Positions 1-8,639 are shown, counted from the stretch's first letter. The stretch is 22,280 bases of DNA from Hathewaya proteolytica DSM 3090 (GCF_900142225.1 NZ_FRAD01000032.1:1-22280); one strand, 5' to 3'. Notes: generated by a model from the letters alone, not told the origin. Translations and numbers: made by a program.

Positions 1-1
1 T

Positions 2-292
2 ATACATTCAGATCAAGGGGCTCACTATACTAGTCCAAAATTTCAAAAATTACTAAAGAAATATAGTCTTGGTCAATCCATGTCAAGAAGAGGAAATTGT
101 TGGGATAACGCTCCTCAAGAATCATTTTTCGGCCATATGAAAGATGAGATAGATTCTAAAAGTTGTTCTACATTTAAGGAATTACAGTTTATAATAGATG
201 ATTATATGGAGTACTATAATAACTTTAGATATCAATGGGGATTAAAAAAGCTGACTCCTATACAATATAGAAATCAGCTTTTAGCTGTCTAG
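2..292 (+). CDS. IS3-family transposase OrfB, C-terminal part (5' cut by window edge)
   Basis: The reading frame is open from base 2 with no start inside the window. It begins with residues matching the HSDQG-x-HYTSP-x-F signature, which holds the second Asp of the DDE catalytic triad of IS3/IS150-type transposases. Further on are SRRGNCWDNAP and ESFFGHMKDE, containing the third catalytic acidic residue (Glu), and then the usual NNFRYQWGLKKLTPIQYR tail. This is the catalytic rve core that cuts and joins the IS ends in the cytoplasm. An ATG at 80 is only an internal Met. The family is clear; whether the full-length gene is intact is unknown. Confidence 0.9.
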   Translation: MHSDQGAHYTSPKFQKLLKKYSLGQSMSRRGNCWDNAPQESFFGHMKDEIDSKSCSTFKELQFIIDDYMEYYNNFRYQWGLKKLTPIQYRNQLLAV

Positions 293-304
293 ACTTTTTC
301 AAAA

Positions 305-324
305 TGTCCTTGACATAGGATCCA
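305..324 (+). repeat. Likely right terminal inverted repeat of the IS3-family element
   Basis: TGTCCTTGAC at 305 leads into a block ending GGATCCA at 324, just downstream of the transposase stop codon. An AT-rich spacer follows. The left partner lies outside the window, so the call rests on position and the terminal CA. Confidence 0.6.
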
Positions 325-395
325 TTTTAATTGTATTTTTATTTAACCCTGGTTTTTTATTTTTAATTATCTTATTTATCTTCTAGAAATTCTAC

Positions 396-1043
396 CTATT
401 TCTCAAATAGCACGGAGTTTTCTAGAAACACATGTAAATGAATATCGTCCACTAGTTCATGCAATTTTTTGAAGGCTAGTTTGTATGTTGGGCAAGCATC
501 TTCTGGAGGTGTAAAATCCTTTGTCATAAGTTGAAGTTTCTTGAGAAGTTCTCCCACCTGCTCGTGATCATCCCTAAGTTTACTCCAATCTGTTTTGTCA
601 TTGTCTAATGCCTTGGGGAAAACTATTTTTTCTTCATCGGCAAAATGTGGCATCAGATCTTGCTTTAAAGATAAAAAAGTTTTGTATATTTCACTTAAAG
701 CCTCTCCATGGTTTTCATAGTGAACGTATAGAATCTTAATCAATAACCTCTCAACTTCTTCTAACAGTGATTCCTCTTTTCTGTGATGATTTAATACAAT
801 ATAATCAATTAAATCCTCTTTATCTAAACTTAATGCCTGTCTCCAGTCCTTAGCTTCATGCTTAACTTGTAAATCGTTTATTTCATTTATAAACTCATCA
901 ACATTAAGGCCCTGTTTCTCAATGGCATCTTCTAGCACTTGCCAACCACCACAGCAAAAGTCAATATTATTATCACTTAAAAACTCTACAATATAGGGCT
1001 TTTCTTTTACCGCTTCCTGTACCTTCATTTTTTTTGTAATCAC
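396..1043 (-). CDS. ric: Iron-sulfur cluster repair di-iron protein (RIC / ScdA / YtfE family)
   Basis: Cytoplasmic protein of about 215 residues. The N-terminal ScdA-type domain carries the FCCGG motif (Cys30-Cys31 from the GTG start). A hemerythrin-like helical domain follows, with metal-binding His/Glu sets in NHHRKEE, VHYENHGE, MPHFADEEKIVFPK, DDHEQ and HLHVFLEN. The family repairs iron-sulfur clusters damaged by nitric oxide or oxidants through a di-iron centre. An upstream ATG at 1076 has no ribosome binding site. The GTG at 1043 has AGAGAGGTG about six bases upstream, so I chose it. The gene lies 56 bp downstream of the cupin gene and is probably co-transcribed from the promoter near 1480. 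The C-terminus is slightly short: homologues usually run a few residues past the LFxK motif, and seven more sense codons follow the TAG. Confidence 0.9.
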   Translation of the reverse strand: MITKKMKVQEAVKEKPYIVEFLSDNNIDFCCGGWQVLEDAIEKQGLNVDEFINEINDLQVKHEAKDWRQALSLDKEDLIDYIVLNHHRKEESLLEEVERLLIKILYVHYENHGEALSEIYKTFLSLKQDLMPHFADEEKIVFPKALDNDKTDWSKLRDDHEQVGELLKKLQLMTKDFTPPEDACPTYKLAFKKLHELVDDIHLHVFLENSVLFEK

Positions 1044-1099
1044 GTAAATCACCTCTCTTAATTTTTCATTGTACATACTTGAATATCTATTTTTGTATT

Positions 1100-1414
1100 T
1101 TAAATTTGAGGAGCTGGTGCTTTTACAATTATAAGTTCCAATGTTTCATCATGCAGATTTTTTACATTCATCTTCGTTTGAAATGGTATCTTTAATAAGG
1201 TACCTGCTTCATACTGATGTATCTCTTCGTCATTAAGTACTATTGAAAGATTTCCTCTTATAACTGTCATGTAAACATTAGAGTTAGAAAAATGTTCAGG
1301 AAGGCCTTCATTTTTATTAAAAACCATGTGGAGATAATGTATGTTTTCGTCAAACAAAACCTTCTCAACTACTTTTTCATTGCCTCTAGCTAATTTAAAT
1401 GCCTGCTCAACCAT
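1100..1414 (-). CDS. Small cupin-domain protein
   Basis: About 104 residues forming a single predicted cupin beta-barrel: HYLHMVFNKNEGLPEHFSNS, then the glycine turn VIRGNLSIVLND, then YEAGTLLKIPF. These match the two conserved cupin motifs loosely; His residues in the first motif could bind a metal. The predicted start is ATG at 1414, preceded by GGAGGTG at 1421-1427. The upstream ATG at 1429 is part of that Shine-Dalgarno region and is not a good start. The gene precedes ric in what looks like a two-gene operon, so a role in redox or nitrosative stress is plausible. The substrate is unknown. Confidence 0.75.
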   Translation of the reverse strand: MVEQAFKLARGNEKVVEKVLFDENIHYLHMVFNKNEGLPEHFSNSNVYMTVIRGNLSIVLNDEEIHQYEAGTLLKIPFQTKMNVKNLHDETLELIIVKAPAPQI

Positions 1415-1477
1415 ATTTAACACCTCCATTTATTTTATTATTTCAATATATTTAGAAATTTATACTACTAAATAATT

Positions 1478-1526
1478 TATACTTATTATACTATTATGCT
1501 TTCCAAAAGTATGTTGCAAATGCAAC
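1478..1526 (-). promoter_or_regulatory. Crp/Fnr-type promoter of the cupin-ric operon
   Basis: A perfect palindrome GTTGCA-AA-TGCAAC lies at 1513-1526 (centre 1519.5). On the minus strand a consensus TATAAT occupies 1490-1485. With the first T at -12, the palindrome centre falls at -41.5, the classic class II position for Crp/Fnr activators, and the predicted start point is about 1478. There is no good -35 box, as expected for an activated promoter. The palindrome starts directly after the stop codon of the upstream hydrogenase-like gene. The match to a particular Crp/Fnr subfamily is not known. Confidence 0.6.
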
Positions 1527-1531
1527 CGATT

Positions 1532-3118
1532 TTACTTCTTCATTCTTTTAATTTTTCGTTTTAAAGGAACTTTTAGTTCAGAAGATTTATCTTCATAGCT
1601 TGTATGAAGTAAAGACTCAGCCTTCTTATCATCAGGATCACCCATATAGTTTTTATACATATCTTGAAGTTCAGGGTTTTCATCAGAAATTTTAGCAGGT
1701 AAATCTTTGTCTATTTGCCTTAGAACAGCTTTTCTTAAATCAATATAACTATTTTCTAAAATTTTACCAGTAGCTTTATCATAGTATTCTATATCTATGG
1801 CCTTTGTTCTGCAAATCTTGCTGCATAATGTGCAGCCTACACACCTATTTTTGTTAGTCTCTGCAATGCCTTTTACATTATAAGCTATTGCACCTACAGG
1901 ACAGTTTTCTATACAAGTTCCACAAGATATACATTTGTTTTCATTTATTTGTGATTTTTTTTCTATTCTAGGAGTACCGCCTCCGTTAACACATCCACCA
2001 GGGCAAGCCATAACTTCAATAAAAACATATTCTCTCCACTTATCACTATTTAAAAACTTATCCATTTCATATAATCCACTTATTACAGCAACCTTCATAG
2101 GTTCATTATTAATAGTAACTTGTGCTTCCTTAACCGAAGTGTAGCCATCTACAGGTGTGAATTTCATATCATACACTTTTGATAAATCACCTTTTAAATA
2201 ATAAGTAACAGTTCTAAGGGTAGACTCCATAACACCACCAGATGCACCAAAAATTATCGCTCCCCCAGTATAATCACCCATAAATAAGTCTGCTTTTTCA
2301 GAAGGTATGGCATTTATATCTATTCCTTTTTCCTTCAATAGGTCAGCATATTCTCTAATAGTTAATACTGCATCGATATCCTTGTAACCATCCCTCCCCA
2401 TATTAGGCTTTTCAGCTTCGTATTTTTTAGCGGTACAAGGTTTAATGGATATGGTGAATATGTTTTCAGGCAAAACCTTAAAGGTATCTGCAAAATAAGT
2501 TTTAATAGCAGCACCCATCATTTGTTGTGGCGATTTAGCCGTAGATAAATAGCTTAAAATTTTAGGATGAAAAAGTTCAGCATACCTGATCCAAGCAGGA
2601 CAGCAAGAGGTGAACATGGGAAGTTTCTCTTTAGCAGATATTCTTTTTATTAATTCAGTACCTTCTTCTAATATAGTCATATCAGCGCCAAAATCAGTTT
2701 GAAAAACTTTTTGAATTCCAAGCTTTCTAGCAGATGCTGCTATTTTTCCCTCAACATTTGTACCTATAGGTAGATTAAATTCTTCTCCTAGGGTTACCTT
2801 CGCTGCTGGCGCATCAGTTAATACCAAATATTTTCCACTAGCTAAGGCTTCTTTGACTACGTTAATATCGTTTCTTACATTAATAGCTGTAGTAGGACAA
2901 ATAAGAGTACATTGACCACAATATATGCAGCCAGTATTTGCAAAAGTCCCTTGCTTAGGCATTACTGTCCTACGACCTTCTTCTATTGTTTTCAATACTG
3001 AAATACCGGTCTTCTCTGTACAAGCTATAGCACAAGCAGTACAACCAATGCATTTTTTCTTATTAATTTGAATGATGTTATTGGATTGAATTCTACTAAT
3101 TTTATTTGATTTACTCAT
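1532..3118 (-). CDS. [FeFe]-hydrogenase-like protein with N- and C-terminal 2[4Fe-4S] domains
   Basis: The 528-residue protein starts with ATG behind a GGAG site. Two ferredoxin clusters come first (Cys23/26/29/33 and Cys64/67/70/74). The H-cluster domain follows: L1 FTSCCPAW (Cys172-Cys173), L2 IKPCTAKKYE (Cys228) and L3 EVMACPGGCVNGGGTP (Cys372, Cys376). All four H-cluster Cys ligands are present. Two further clusters come after the catalytic domain (Cys396/399/402/406 and Cys426/429/432/436), then a charged tail. In L2 the usual Met before Pro-Cys is Lys226, and L3 ends GTP where GQP is usual. These features suggest a group B or otherwise divergent [FeFe] hydrogenase rather than the standard CpI type. 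The expected role is cytoplasmic hydrogen metabolism with ferredoxin, or hydrogen/redox sensing. The extra C-terminal ferredoxin domain is unusual. It lies upstream of the cupin and ric genes on the same strand. Confidence 0.85.
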   Translation of the reverse strand: MSKSNKISRIQSNNIIQINKKKCIGCTACAIACTEKTGISVLKTIEEGRRTVMPKQGTFANTGCIYCGQCTLICPTTAINVRNDINVVKEALASGKYLVLTDAPAAKVTLGEEFNLPIGTNVEGKIAASARKLGIQKVFQTDFGADMTILEEGTELIKRISAKEKLPMFTSCCPAWIRYAELFHPKILSYLSTAKSPQQMMGAAIKTYFADTFKVLPENIFTISIKPCTAKKYEAEKPNMGRDGYKDIDAVLTIREYADLLKEKGIDINAIPSEKADLFMGDYTGGAIIFGASGGVMESTLRTVTYYLKGDLSKVYDMKFTPVDGYTSVKEAQVTINNEPMKVAVISGLYEMDKFLNSDKWREYVFIEVMACPGGCVNGGGTPRIEKKSQINENKCISCGTCIENCPVGAIAYNVKGIAETNKNRCVGCTLCSKICRTKAIDIEYYDKATGKILENSYIDLRKAVLRQIDKDLPAKISDENPELQDMYKNYMGDPDDKKAESLLHTSYEDKSSELKVPLKRKIKRMKK

Positions 3119-3224
3119 ATTAAAACTCCAAAATTATTATTATTACATTTATAATTAGTACAAACTTATAAGATTTAGTACACAAAAGCCAATCTTTTTA
3201 AATAAACTATTCAAAGCAAAAGAC

Positions 3225-3255
3225 TGTCTAAAAATAATTTTAATCATTTTAGACA
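3225..3255 (-). terminator. Probable terminator of the SNF2-SWIM operon
   Basis: A perfect 9-bp stem, TGTCTAAAA at 3225-3233 with TTTTAGACA at 3247-3255, lies 10 bp past the stop codon of the SWIM gene. The minus strand then reads GTCTTTTGCTTT, a weak U-rich tail. Because the loop is AT-rich, I call it likely rather than certain. Confidence 0.55.
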
Positions 3256-3265
3256 ACCCCTTATT

Positions 3266-3982
3266 TTATATTCCAAATATATCAAATAAATCATTCTCGT
3301 CAATAACACGTTCACTCTTTTTGCCTGAATTTTTAAACATACTCTGCATTTTGTCCTCCACTGATTTCTTTAGCAACTCTTGGAAGTCTATGCCTCTAAG
3401 AGTGAAAAACAGCATTGGTTCTTCATCTAACCTTGCACCAACCCCATATAATGTAGCTGCTACATGTTTGCACATACTCGCCCAATCTGGACAACTACAA
3501 GTAAAATGAATTTCATTTATACTAGGAAATAATCCACTCTGAGAATCACTTAAGAATTGGTCGAACTCCTTAGGAAATTTACCCGAAAACAAATTTTCCA
3601 TGGTGTCGATTTTATTTTTACAAGTTTCCTCTATACGCTTCCATTTGTTTGGTTTTAATTTATCAATGGTTATTTCAACTTGGTATGGTTTTTTTCTACT
3701 GCCTTGAACTAATGCTTCAATTTTTCCTTCTTTTATTTTCAAATCTAGCACTGCTCCATTTCTTACGTAAGATCTACCTCTGCCCATTCTATTACTATAA
3801 TCAGCATAGCTCTCTAGATTTTTGTTCCAAGCTTTTCCCCAATATTTACTAGCAATACTTCTTCCATCTATAATAACTGGACATATGTCTGGTTTAGTTT
3901 TTTTCAATTTTGCCAAAGTTTTTTTGGCTTTTTCGCTTTTTTCCTCCACTGGAACATATTCAAAGTATCCATAATTGTCCAT
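3266..3982 (-). CDS. SWIM zinc-finger protein
   Basis: 238 residues. A typical SWIM motif (C-x-C-x(n)-C-x-H) appears as FTCSCPDWASMCKHVAATLYG near residues 160-180, followed by the family's usual GVGARLDEEPMLFFTLRGID. SWIM fingers bind zinc and are thought to mediate DNA or protein contacts. The N-terminal half, with GRSIASKYWGKAWNKNLESY and GRSYVRNGAVLDL, is the standard region of the bacterial SWIM protein encoded beside SNF2 ATPases. The ATG directly abuts the TAA of the SNF2 gene, with a GGTGGTGAAA site inside that gene, so the two are translationally coupled. Exact cellular role unknown; chromosome maintenance or repair is the usual guess. Confidence 0.88.
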   Translation of the reverse strand: MDNYGYFEYVPVEEKSEKAKKTLAKLKKTKPDICPVIIDGRSIASKYWGKAWNKNLESYADYSNRMGRGRSYVRNGAVLDLKIKEGKIEALVQGSRKKPYQVEITIDKLKPNKWKRIEETCKNKIDTMENLFSGKFPKEFDQFLSDSQSGLFPSINEIHFTCSCPDWASMCKHVAATLYGVGARLDEEPMLFFTLRGIDFQELLKKSVEDKMQSMFKNSGKKSERVIDENDLFDIFGI

Positions 3983-6649
3983 TTAAATTTCACCACCTAA
4001 TCGGAATAATTCTATAAGCTTTGTATTATCAAGTTCCGTAATCCAGTTTTCACCTGTTAAACCTATTATATCCTTAGCTAATTTCTGCTTTTCTTCTATC
4101 ATAAGGTCTATTTTTTCTTCAATAGTTCCTTTTGTAATAAACTTGTGCACCATTACATTTTTAGTCTGACCTATACGAAAAGCTCTATCTGTTGCTTGGT
4201 TTTCCACTGCTGGGTTCCACCATCTATCAAAGTGAATTACATGATTAGCTGATGTAAGATTTAACCCCACACCACCTGCTTTAAGTGACAAAACCATAAA
4301 AGGAATATACTCCTCCCCATTAAAACTTTCAACCATTTTATTTCTATTATTGACAGAAGTTCCTCCGTGTAGTACGTACCCCTTCCTATTAAAAATTTTC
4401 TCCAAAAATTCAGCTATATATTCAGTTATTTCTTTGAATTGGGTGAATACAAGGACTCTTTCCCGCTTCTCATATATATTCTCACAGATTTCTCTAAGTT
4501 GTTCAAATTTCCCGCTATAATCTGGCTTATATTCCCCTAGTCCAAGGTATTGATCTGGATGATTACATATTTGTTTAAATTTGATTATACTTCCAAGTAC
4601 AAGTCCTTTTTTATCTATCCCTTCAGCCGTTTTCAATTTGATTTCAAGTTCCTTCACTAGCTTATTATACAAAAGAATTTGCTTCTTACTTAAAGATGGA
4701 TATTCTTTAATTTCAATCTTTTCTGGGAGATCAGCTATAACTTTTTTATCAGTCTTCAATCTTCGCAAAATAAATGGGTTTACAATATTTCTAAGTTTTT
4801 CGTAACCATTCTTGTTTTCTGCTACACTCTTCGTGAAATTTTTAAATTCCTTTGGAGTTCCAAGAAGCCCTGGTTCTAAAAAATCAAACAATGACCAAAG
4901 ATCTGAAAGTTTATTTTCAATAGGTGTCCCTGTCATGGCCAGCTTTGTTTTAGTCTTTATCTGCTTAATAGTTTTAGTTTGCTTAGTACTTGGATTTTTG
5001 ATAGCTTGTGCCTCATCAAGGATTACCATATCCCAAGCTTTGTCTTGCAATTCCTCTAAACGCGTTGCCATAGAATAAGTTGTAATATGTAAAAATGTCT
5101 CTTGAGATTCTAAAATTGTAGTAGCATCTTTTCCGTGAAGTATAGAAAAAGACATTTCAGGCGCAAACTTCTCTATCTCTTTTTCCCAATTTCCAATAAG
5201 AGATGCGGGAATAATCAAAAGGACCTTTCCACCTTTTTCAACCCTCATTTTCTCTAAGAAAGCAATGACTTGCACTGTTTTACCAAGTCCCATATCATCC
5301 GCAAGACAAGCTCCAAAACCAAGGCTGTTCATGTAAGAAAGCCAAGAAAAACCCGTATGCTGATATGGTCTTAAGGTAGCCTTAAATTCCTTAGACGGAG
5401 ATATTTCTTTTATATTTTCTGGATTGGCCATAGTTTCTCTTATTTTCTGAAGCCAAGCTCCATTTGATACTTCCACTTCCGTATGTTCTTTCCCTATCCC
5501 AAGGCTATCTTCAATGTTTAACTCCATACGCATGGCCTCTGCAATGGTAAAGCCCTCTTCTTTAGATAAACTGCTAGCTTTTTCGTAGGCCGCCAAAACT
5601 TCTCCCAGCTTATCCTTGTCAATTTCCACCCATTTTCCTTTAATGAGAGTTAAACCATTAGATTCAATCAATAACTTTTGCAACTCTTCTTTTGAAATTT
5701 TATCTTCTCCAATAAATAGTTCAGGCTTAAAATCTAATATTGCTTCCATCCCCACCTTTGAAGGCTCTTTATTGCCAATGGATACTGAAAGATTTATTGA
5801 ATTGCTTTTTTTCTTCCACCAGTTTGGAATCCTACACATTATACCTGCTTCCTCGTAAATAGGAATTTCCTTTAACATTGTATAGGCTTCTTCTTTTGTA
5901 AACTTTAATGGCGAAAATAATTCACCACTTTCCATAAGATTTGATATGAACTCACTTTTATCCGATGCTTTACTTATAGTGGAAAGTAATTGCAGAAGCT
6001 TTTTCCTATCATCTTTATACTCCAAGAGAGCATTTTTTAAAGGCATATGTTTTGCTTTGCGTGAGCCCTCTTCTTTATTTTCTGTGGAATATGTAGCCAA
6101 AAATGCGAAGGGATACTTCTCCTCTTTGTTTTCTACTAAATGAAAAAACACTCTTCCTACCACATTTATTTCTTTATTATACCCCAACAAAAACTCCGTA
6201 ACAGCACCATTATACGTAGATATGTTTTTTCTATATACCTCTGCTATTCGTTGGAACACCGACACTATCCATTCCTCTGTTATATGCTCCGTCCCTATAG
6301 CAAAGGGAATTTTACTTTTAATATCGCAGATTTCTTCTGAGTTTAAAGACAGTTCTGCCTCTTCCCTTACAAACTCTATATCAGGCTGTTTTGTTATTTT
6401 CATTACTAATTTATTTGCTATAGTATTTAAAAACTTTATAGACGGTGACATCCAAACACCTTGATTTAAAAACCCCAATTCCCACACAGCACCATATTCA
6501 TTTTGTAAAAATTTTTTATACCATATTTCTTGATTGTTTAGCTGTTCTTCTGACAAGTCTTTCTTAGAAACTATCTCATAATCCACTATAAATCCAGAAG
6601 GTATAAAAATAGCTATTAACTCTCTCATATTTTTATGTTCCGACTTCAA
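3983..6649 (-). CDS. SNF2-family DEAD/DEAH-box helicase (Swi2/Snf2 ATPase)
   Basis: 888 residues. The N-terminal half (about 1-400) is the bacterial SNF2-helicase-associated region. Helicase motifs follow: Walker A in ADDMGLGKT near residue 450, DEAQ Walker B near 545, TGTPIENKLSDLWSLFDF (motif III), then the C-terminal lobe with LSLKAGGVGLNLTSA and QATDRAFRIGQ near 820. The protein uses ATP to translocate on double-stranded DNA and probably remodels protein-DNA complexes. The start is TTG at 6649, with GAGGAGG six bases upstream; the next ATG, eight codons in, lacks such a site. It is the first gene of an operon with the SWIM protein. Complete, no missing motif seen. Confidence 0.92.
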   Translation of the reverse strand: MKSEHKNMRELIAIFIPSGFIVDYEIVSKKDLSEEQLNNQEIWYKKFLQNEYGAVWELGFLNQGVWMSPSIKFLNTIANKLVMKITKQPDIEFVREEAELSLNSEEICDIKSKIPFAIGTEHITEEWIVSVFQRIAEVYRKNISTYNGAVTEFLLGYNKEINVVGRVFFHLVENKEEKYPFAFLATYSTENKEEGSRKAKHMPLKNALLEYKDDRKKLLQLLSTISKASDKSEFISNLMESGELFSPLKFTKEEAYTMLKEIPIYEEAGIMCRIPNWWKKKSNSINLSVSIGNKEPSKVGMEAILDFKPELFIGEDKISKEELQKLLIESNGLTLIKGKWVEIDKDKLGEVLAAYEKASSLSKEEGFTIAEAMRMELNIEDSLGIGKEHTEVEVSNGAWLQKIRETMANPENIKEISPSKEFKATLRPYQHTGFSWLSYMNSLGFGACLADDMGLGKTVQVIAFLEKMRVEKGGKVLLIIPASLIGNWEKEIEKFAPEMSFSILHGKDATTILESQETFLHITTYSMATRLEELQDKAWDMVILDEAQAIKNPSTKQTKTIKQIKTKTKLAMTGTPIENKLSDLWSLFDFLEPGLLGTPKEFKNFTKSVAENKNGYEKLRNIVNPFILRRLKTDKKVIADLPEKIEIKEYPSLSKKQILLYNKLVKELEIKLKTAEGIDKKGLVLGSIIKFKQICNHPDQYLGLGEYKPDYSGKFEQLREICENIYEKRERVLVFTQFKEITEYIAEFLEKIFNRKGYVLHGGTSVNNRNKMVESFNGEEYIPFMVLSLKAGGVGLNLTSANHVIHFDRWWNPAVENQATDRAFRIGQTKNVMVHKFITKGTIEEKIDLMIEEKQKLAKDIIGLTGENWITELDNTKLIELFRLGGEI

Positions 6650-6804
6650 AATATTCCTCCTCGTGCATCATGCTTTTACAATCTATTTATATTATAGACC
6701 AAATGCTTGTTTTTATATAGATACTTCCTTTAAATATTAAGTAAAGTTATCATAATAAGGTGAAAAATACTTGCAAGCCTTCTAGATACTTATTTTTTTC
6801 ACAG

Positions 6805-6840
6805 AAAAACCCCCAGTGCTTTAACTGGAGGTCTATTTTT
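6805..6840. terminator. Bidirectional rho-independent terminator
   Basis: An 8-bp stem, CCCCCAGT at 6810-6817 with ACTGGAGG at 6824-6831, has loop GCTTTA. On the minus strand it is followed by TTTTT (6809-6805), which terminates the operon ending at 6852. On the plus strand TATTTTT follows. No plus-strand gene lies nearby, so the minus-strand role is the real one. Confidence 0.85.
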
Positions 6841-6851
6841 AAATTTTAACA

Positions 6852-7628
6852 TTACATTTTGCAAGGCCACTGCCCTTCTGGAGTAAAACTTAAGTTTTCA
6901 GTTGTTAAATACTCATCCAAATTGTCTATGGAAGTTACAATCTCATCGCATATGGCAAAATCTCTATCTTGCATAAAGTTTTCATCGTCCAAAATAGTTT
7001 TATACACTTTTTTTGCATCTTCTATCATTTTAATCAATTCATCATTGGTTAATCCGGATTTTTTTTCAAGAAGGGACTGGTAAATATTTAAAAAAGTGTT
7101 GAATTTTAAATTTTTAGGATCTATGCTTGATTTGGTCAAAATGCAAACGCAAGATTTTTCTTGATATTTTTTAAGAGATTCCACGGTTATATCCCTCGCC
7201 CAATAAGAAATATCGTATCTCACCATAGACAATCCTTCAATACCAACAAAGTACTGCCTTCTAGTTACCTCCGCACCGCTGCTAGAACCCAATATGGCAT
7301 TCAAAGTAGTGCTAATTAGGCTTGTAGCTCCCTCTATTATATTTCCAGACATCATGTTTTTAATTGCATCTGCTACTGCATTGGGAAGATCCTTCATACT
7401 TTCTTCTGTTGTTACTCTTGTTTCAAAAAACTCTGTCAGTATATCTGAAACTGGTATTGTCTTGTTTTCCACCGTTCCAGCTGTTCTTATATATGTTTTT
7501 AATTCCTCTGCCATTAGCTTACCCTTTGACTCACAAGCTTCAGCCAATAAGGTTAACATTTCCTTTGCTCTCTTTTTTTCTTCATCATTTCCTACCACTG
7601 ATTCAATAGCCTTTTTAATAGTAGACAT
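6852..7628 (-). CDS. Unrecognised helical protein paired with a papain-like enzyme
   Basis: 258 residues; I do not recognise a family. There is no signal peptide. The N-terminal third is charged and helical. A hydrophobic or amphipathic stretch lies near residues 94-116 (SGNIIEGATSLISTTLNAIL). The middle has FVGIEGLSMVRYDISYWARDI and a short Cys pair in KSCVCILTKS. The C-terminal third is acidic and helical, ending in EGQWPCKM. The ATG has GGAGGGG seven bases upstream. It lies 18 bp after the papain-like gene and ends at a strong terminator, so the two form one transcript and probably act together. A membrane-active or immunity-type partner is only a guess. Confidence 0.6.
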   Translation of the reverse strand: MSTIKKAIESVVGNDEEKKRAKEMLTLLAEACESKGKLMAEELKTYIRTAGTVENKTIPVSDILTEFFETRVTTEESMKDLPNAVADAIKNMMSGNIIEGATSLISTTLNAILGSSSGAEVTRRQYFVGIEGLSMVRYDISYWARDITVESLKKYQEKSCVCILTKSSIDPKNLKFNTFLNIYQSLLEKKSGLTNDELIKMIEDAKKVYKTILDDENFMQDRDFAICDEIVTSIDNLDEYLTTENLSFTPEGQWPCKM

Positions 7629-7646
7629 ATATACCCCTCCATTTAT

Positions 7647-8639
7647 TTACATATGATATCCTTCATAATCCACTGTGCCAACGCACTCTAGGTTTTTTGT
7701 GTTGTGCAATAAATCTTCTGGTGACACAAAATATTCTTCCATTTCGTCAAATTTATTAAGCAATTCCTTAGGGGATAGTGAGTATTCCTTTCCTTTTAAA
7801 GCAAAGGTGCAATAAAATAACTTAATGAATTTAAAAGCTGTAATTACAAAATCTCTATCCAATTGTTTATCCTCATTTACAGCCATTTTGTCTGTTTTGC
7901 ATTTATCCGTTGACAATTCCCCACAAAGTTCTTTTAAAATATCCTCATAAGAATCATTGCATACATTCTCTTCATCCATACAGCCTTTTAAATTTATTTT
8001 ATCTATTTCATCTTCGTACTCTTTATAATTCATTTCAATTTCTTCTTTAATTTTTTCAAACAAGTTCCTTTTGGAATCCTTTTTCAAATGGATTTTATAC
8101 TCTTTACCTGCTTCATTATAACAATGGAATGCAAACTGCGAACACATCATAGGATGTTTCCCATCTCTAAAGATTTTATTAAGGATTTCAATCATAACGC
8201 CCATGGCTAATTTCATTAATTTCACGCCGATTTTCCTTAATTTCTTGCTATCTGCTATGTCTTTTGTCAAATAGTATATAGCAATGAAGGGCAATGCTCC
8301 AGAAGCATATGGCCATTCATTGGATACATAATACTCTATGAGATCCATAACAGGCTTCATATCATCAGGTACTTCCTTCATTCTCATTACATAAGCAACA
8401 CGCATAGTACGATCCAACAATGAACCATATATAGCATGAGGCGGGCATTCTTCAGCTATATATCCCACACCATTGTAATCTGCACCAGGCAATACACCTC
8501 TACTAACTGTAGTATGAGTCACCTTTGATCTTGTAAGTAAAGCAATAGCAGTAGAAACCCAATCATGCTCCTCTTTTTCCAATATTACAATATCTCCTGC
8601 TTGCAACTGTGAAACCTTTATCTTATTTCCCTCGCTCAT
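7647..8639 (-). CDS. Permuted papain-like (NlpC/P60, YiiX-type) cysteine hydrolase
   Basis: 330 residues. The N-terminus has LQAGDIVIL followed by the catalytic-type His in KVTHTTV (His42), then a Gly-rich strand and IAEECPPHAIYG. The nucleophile candidate is Cys166 in HPMMCSQFAFHCYNEAG. The order His first, Cys later is the circularly permuted NlpC/P60 arrangement of YiiX/YaeF and LRAT-like enzymes. These cleave amide or ester bonds in peptides, murein or lipids; the substrate cannot be told here. A helical, Lys-rich region sits between the two motifs. The last 130 residues (about 200-330) are acidic and unlike the core family, with Cys at several positions. There is no signal peptide. AAGGAGG precedes the ATG. 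It is the first gene of a two-gene operon behind the inverted repeat at 8683-8709. Confidence 0.7.
   Translation of the reverse strand: MSEGNKIKVSQLQAGDIVILEKEEHDWVSTAIALLTRSKVTHTTVSRGVLPGADYNGVGYIAEECPPHAIYGSLLDRTMRVAYVMRMKEVPDDMKPVMDLIEYYVSNEWPYASGALPFIAIYYLTKDIADSKKLRKIGVKLMKLAMGVMIEILNKIFRDGKHPMMCSQFAFHCYNEAGKEYKIHLKKDSKRNLFEKIKEEIEMNYKEYEDEIDKINLKGCMDEENVCNDSYEDILKELCGELSTDKCKTDKMAVNEDKQLDRDFVITAFKFIKLFYCTFALKGKEYSLSPKELLNKFDEMEEYFVSPEDLLHNTKNLECVGTVDYEGYHM

Larger units (their letters stand above)
1..324 (+). mobile_element. Right end of an IS3-family (IS150-type) insertion sequence
   Basis: The window opens inside the transposase gene and runs to a likely terminal repeat ending in CA at 324, as IS3-family elements do (TG at one end, CA at the other). 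Only the right end is visible, so completeness cannot be judged. The element ends about 70 bp past the 3' end of the ric gene, which faces it. Confidence 0.85.

Noticed and set aside
381..398. Premature stop in ric
   Set aside because: Seven sense codons follow the TAG before another stop and homologues are sometimes longer, but the C-terminus is variable, so this is not good evidence for a broken gene.
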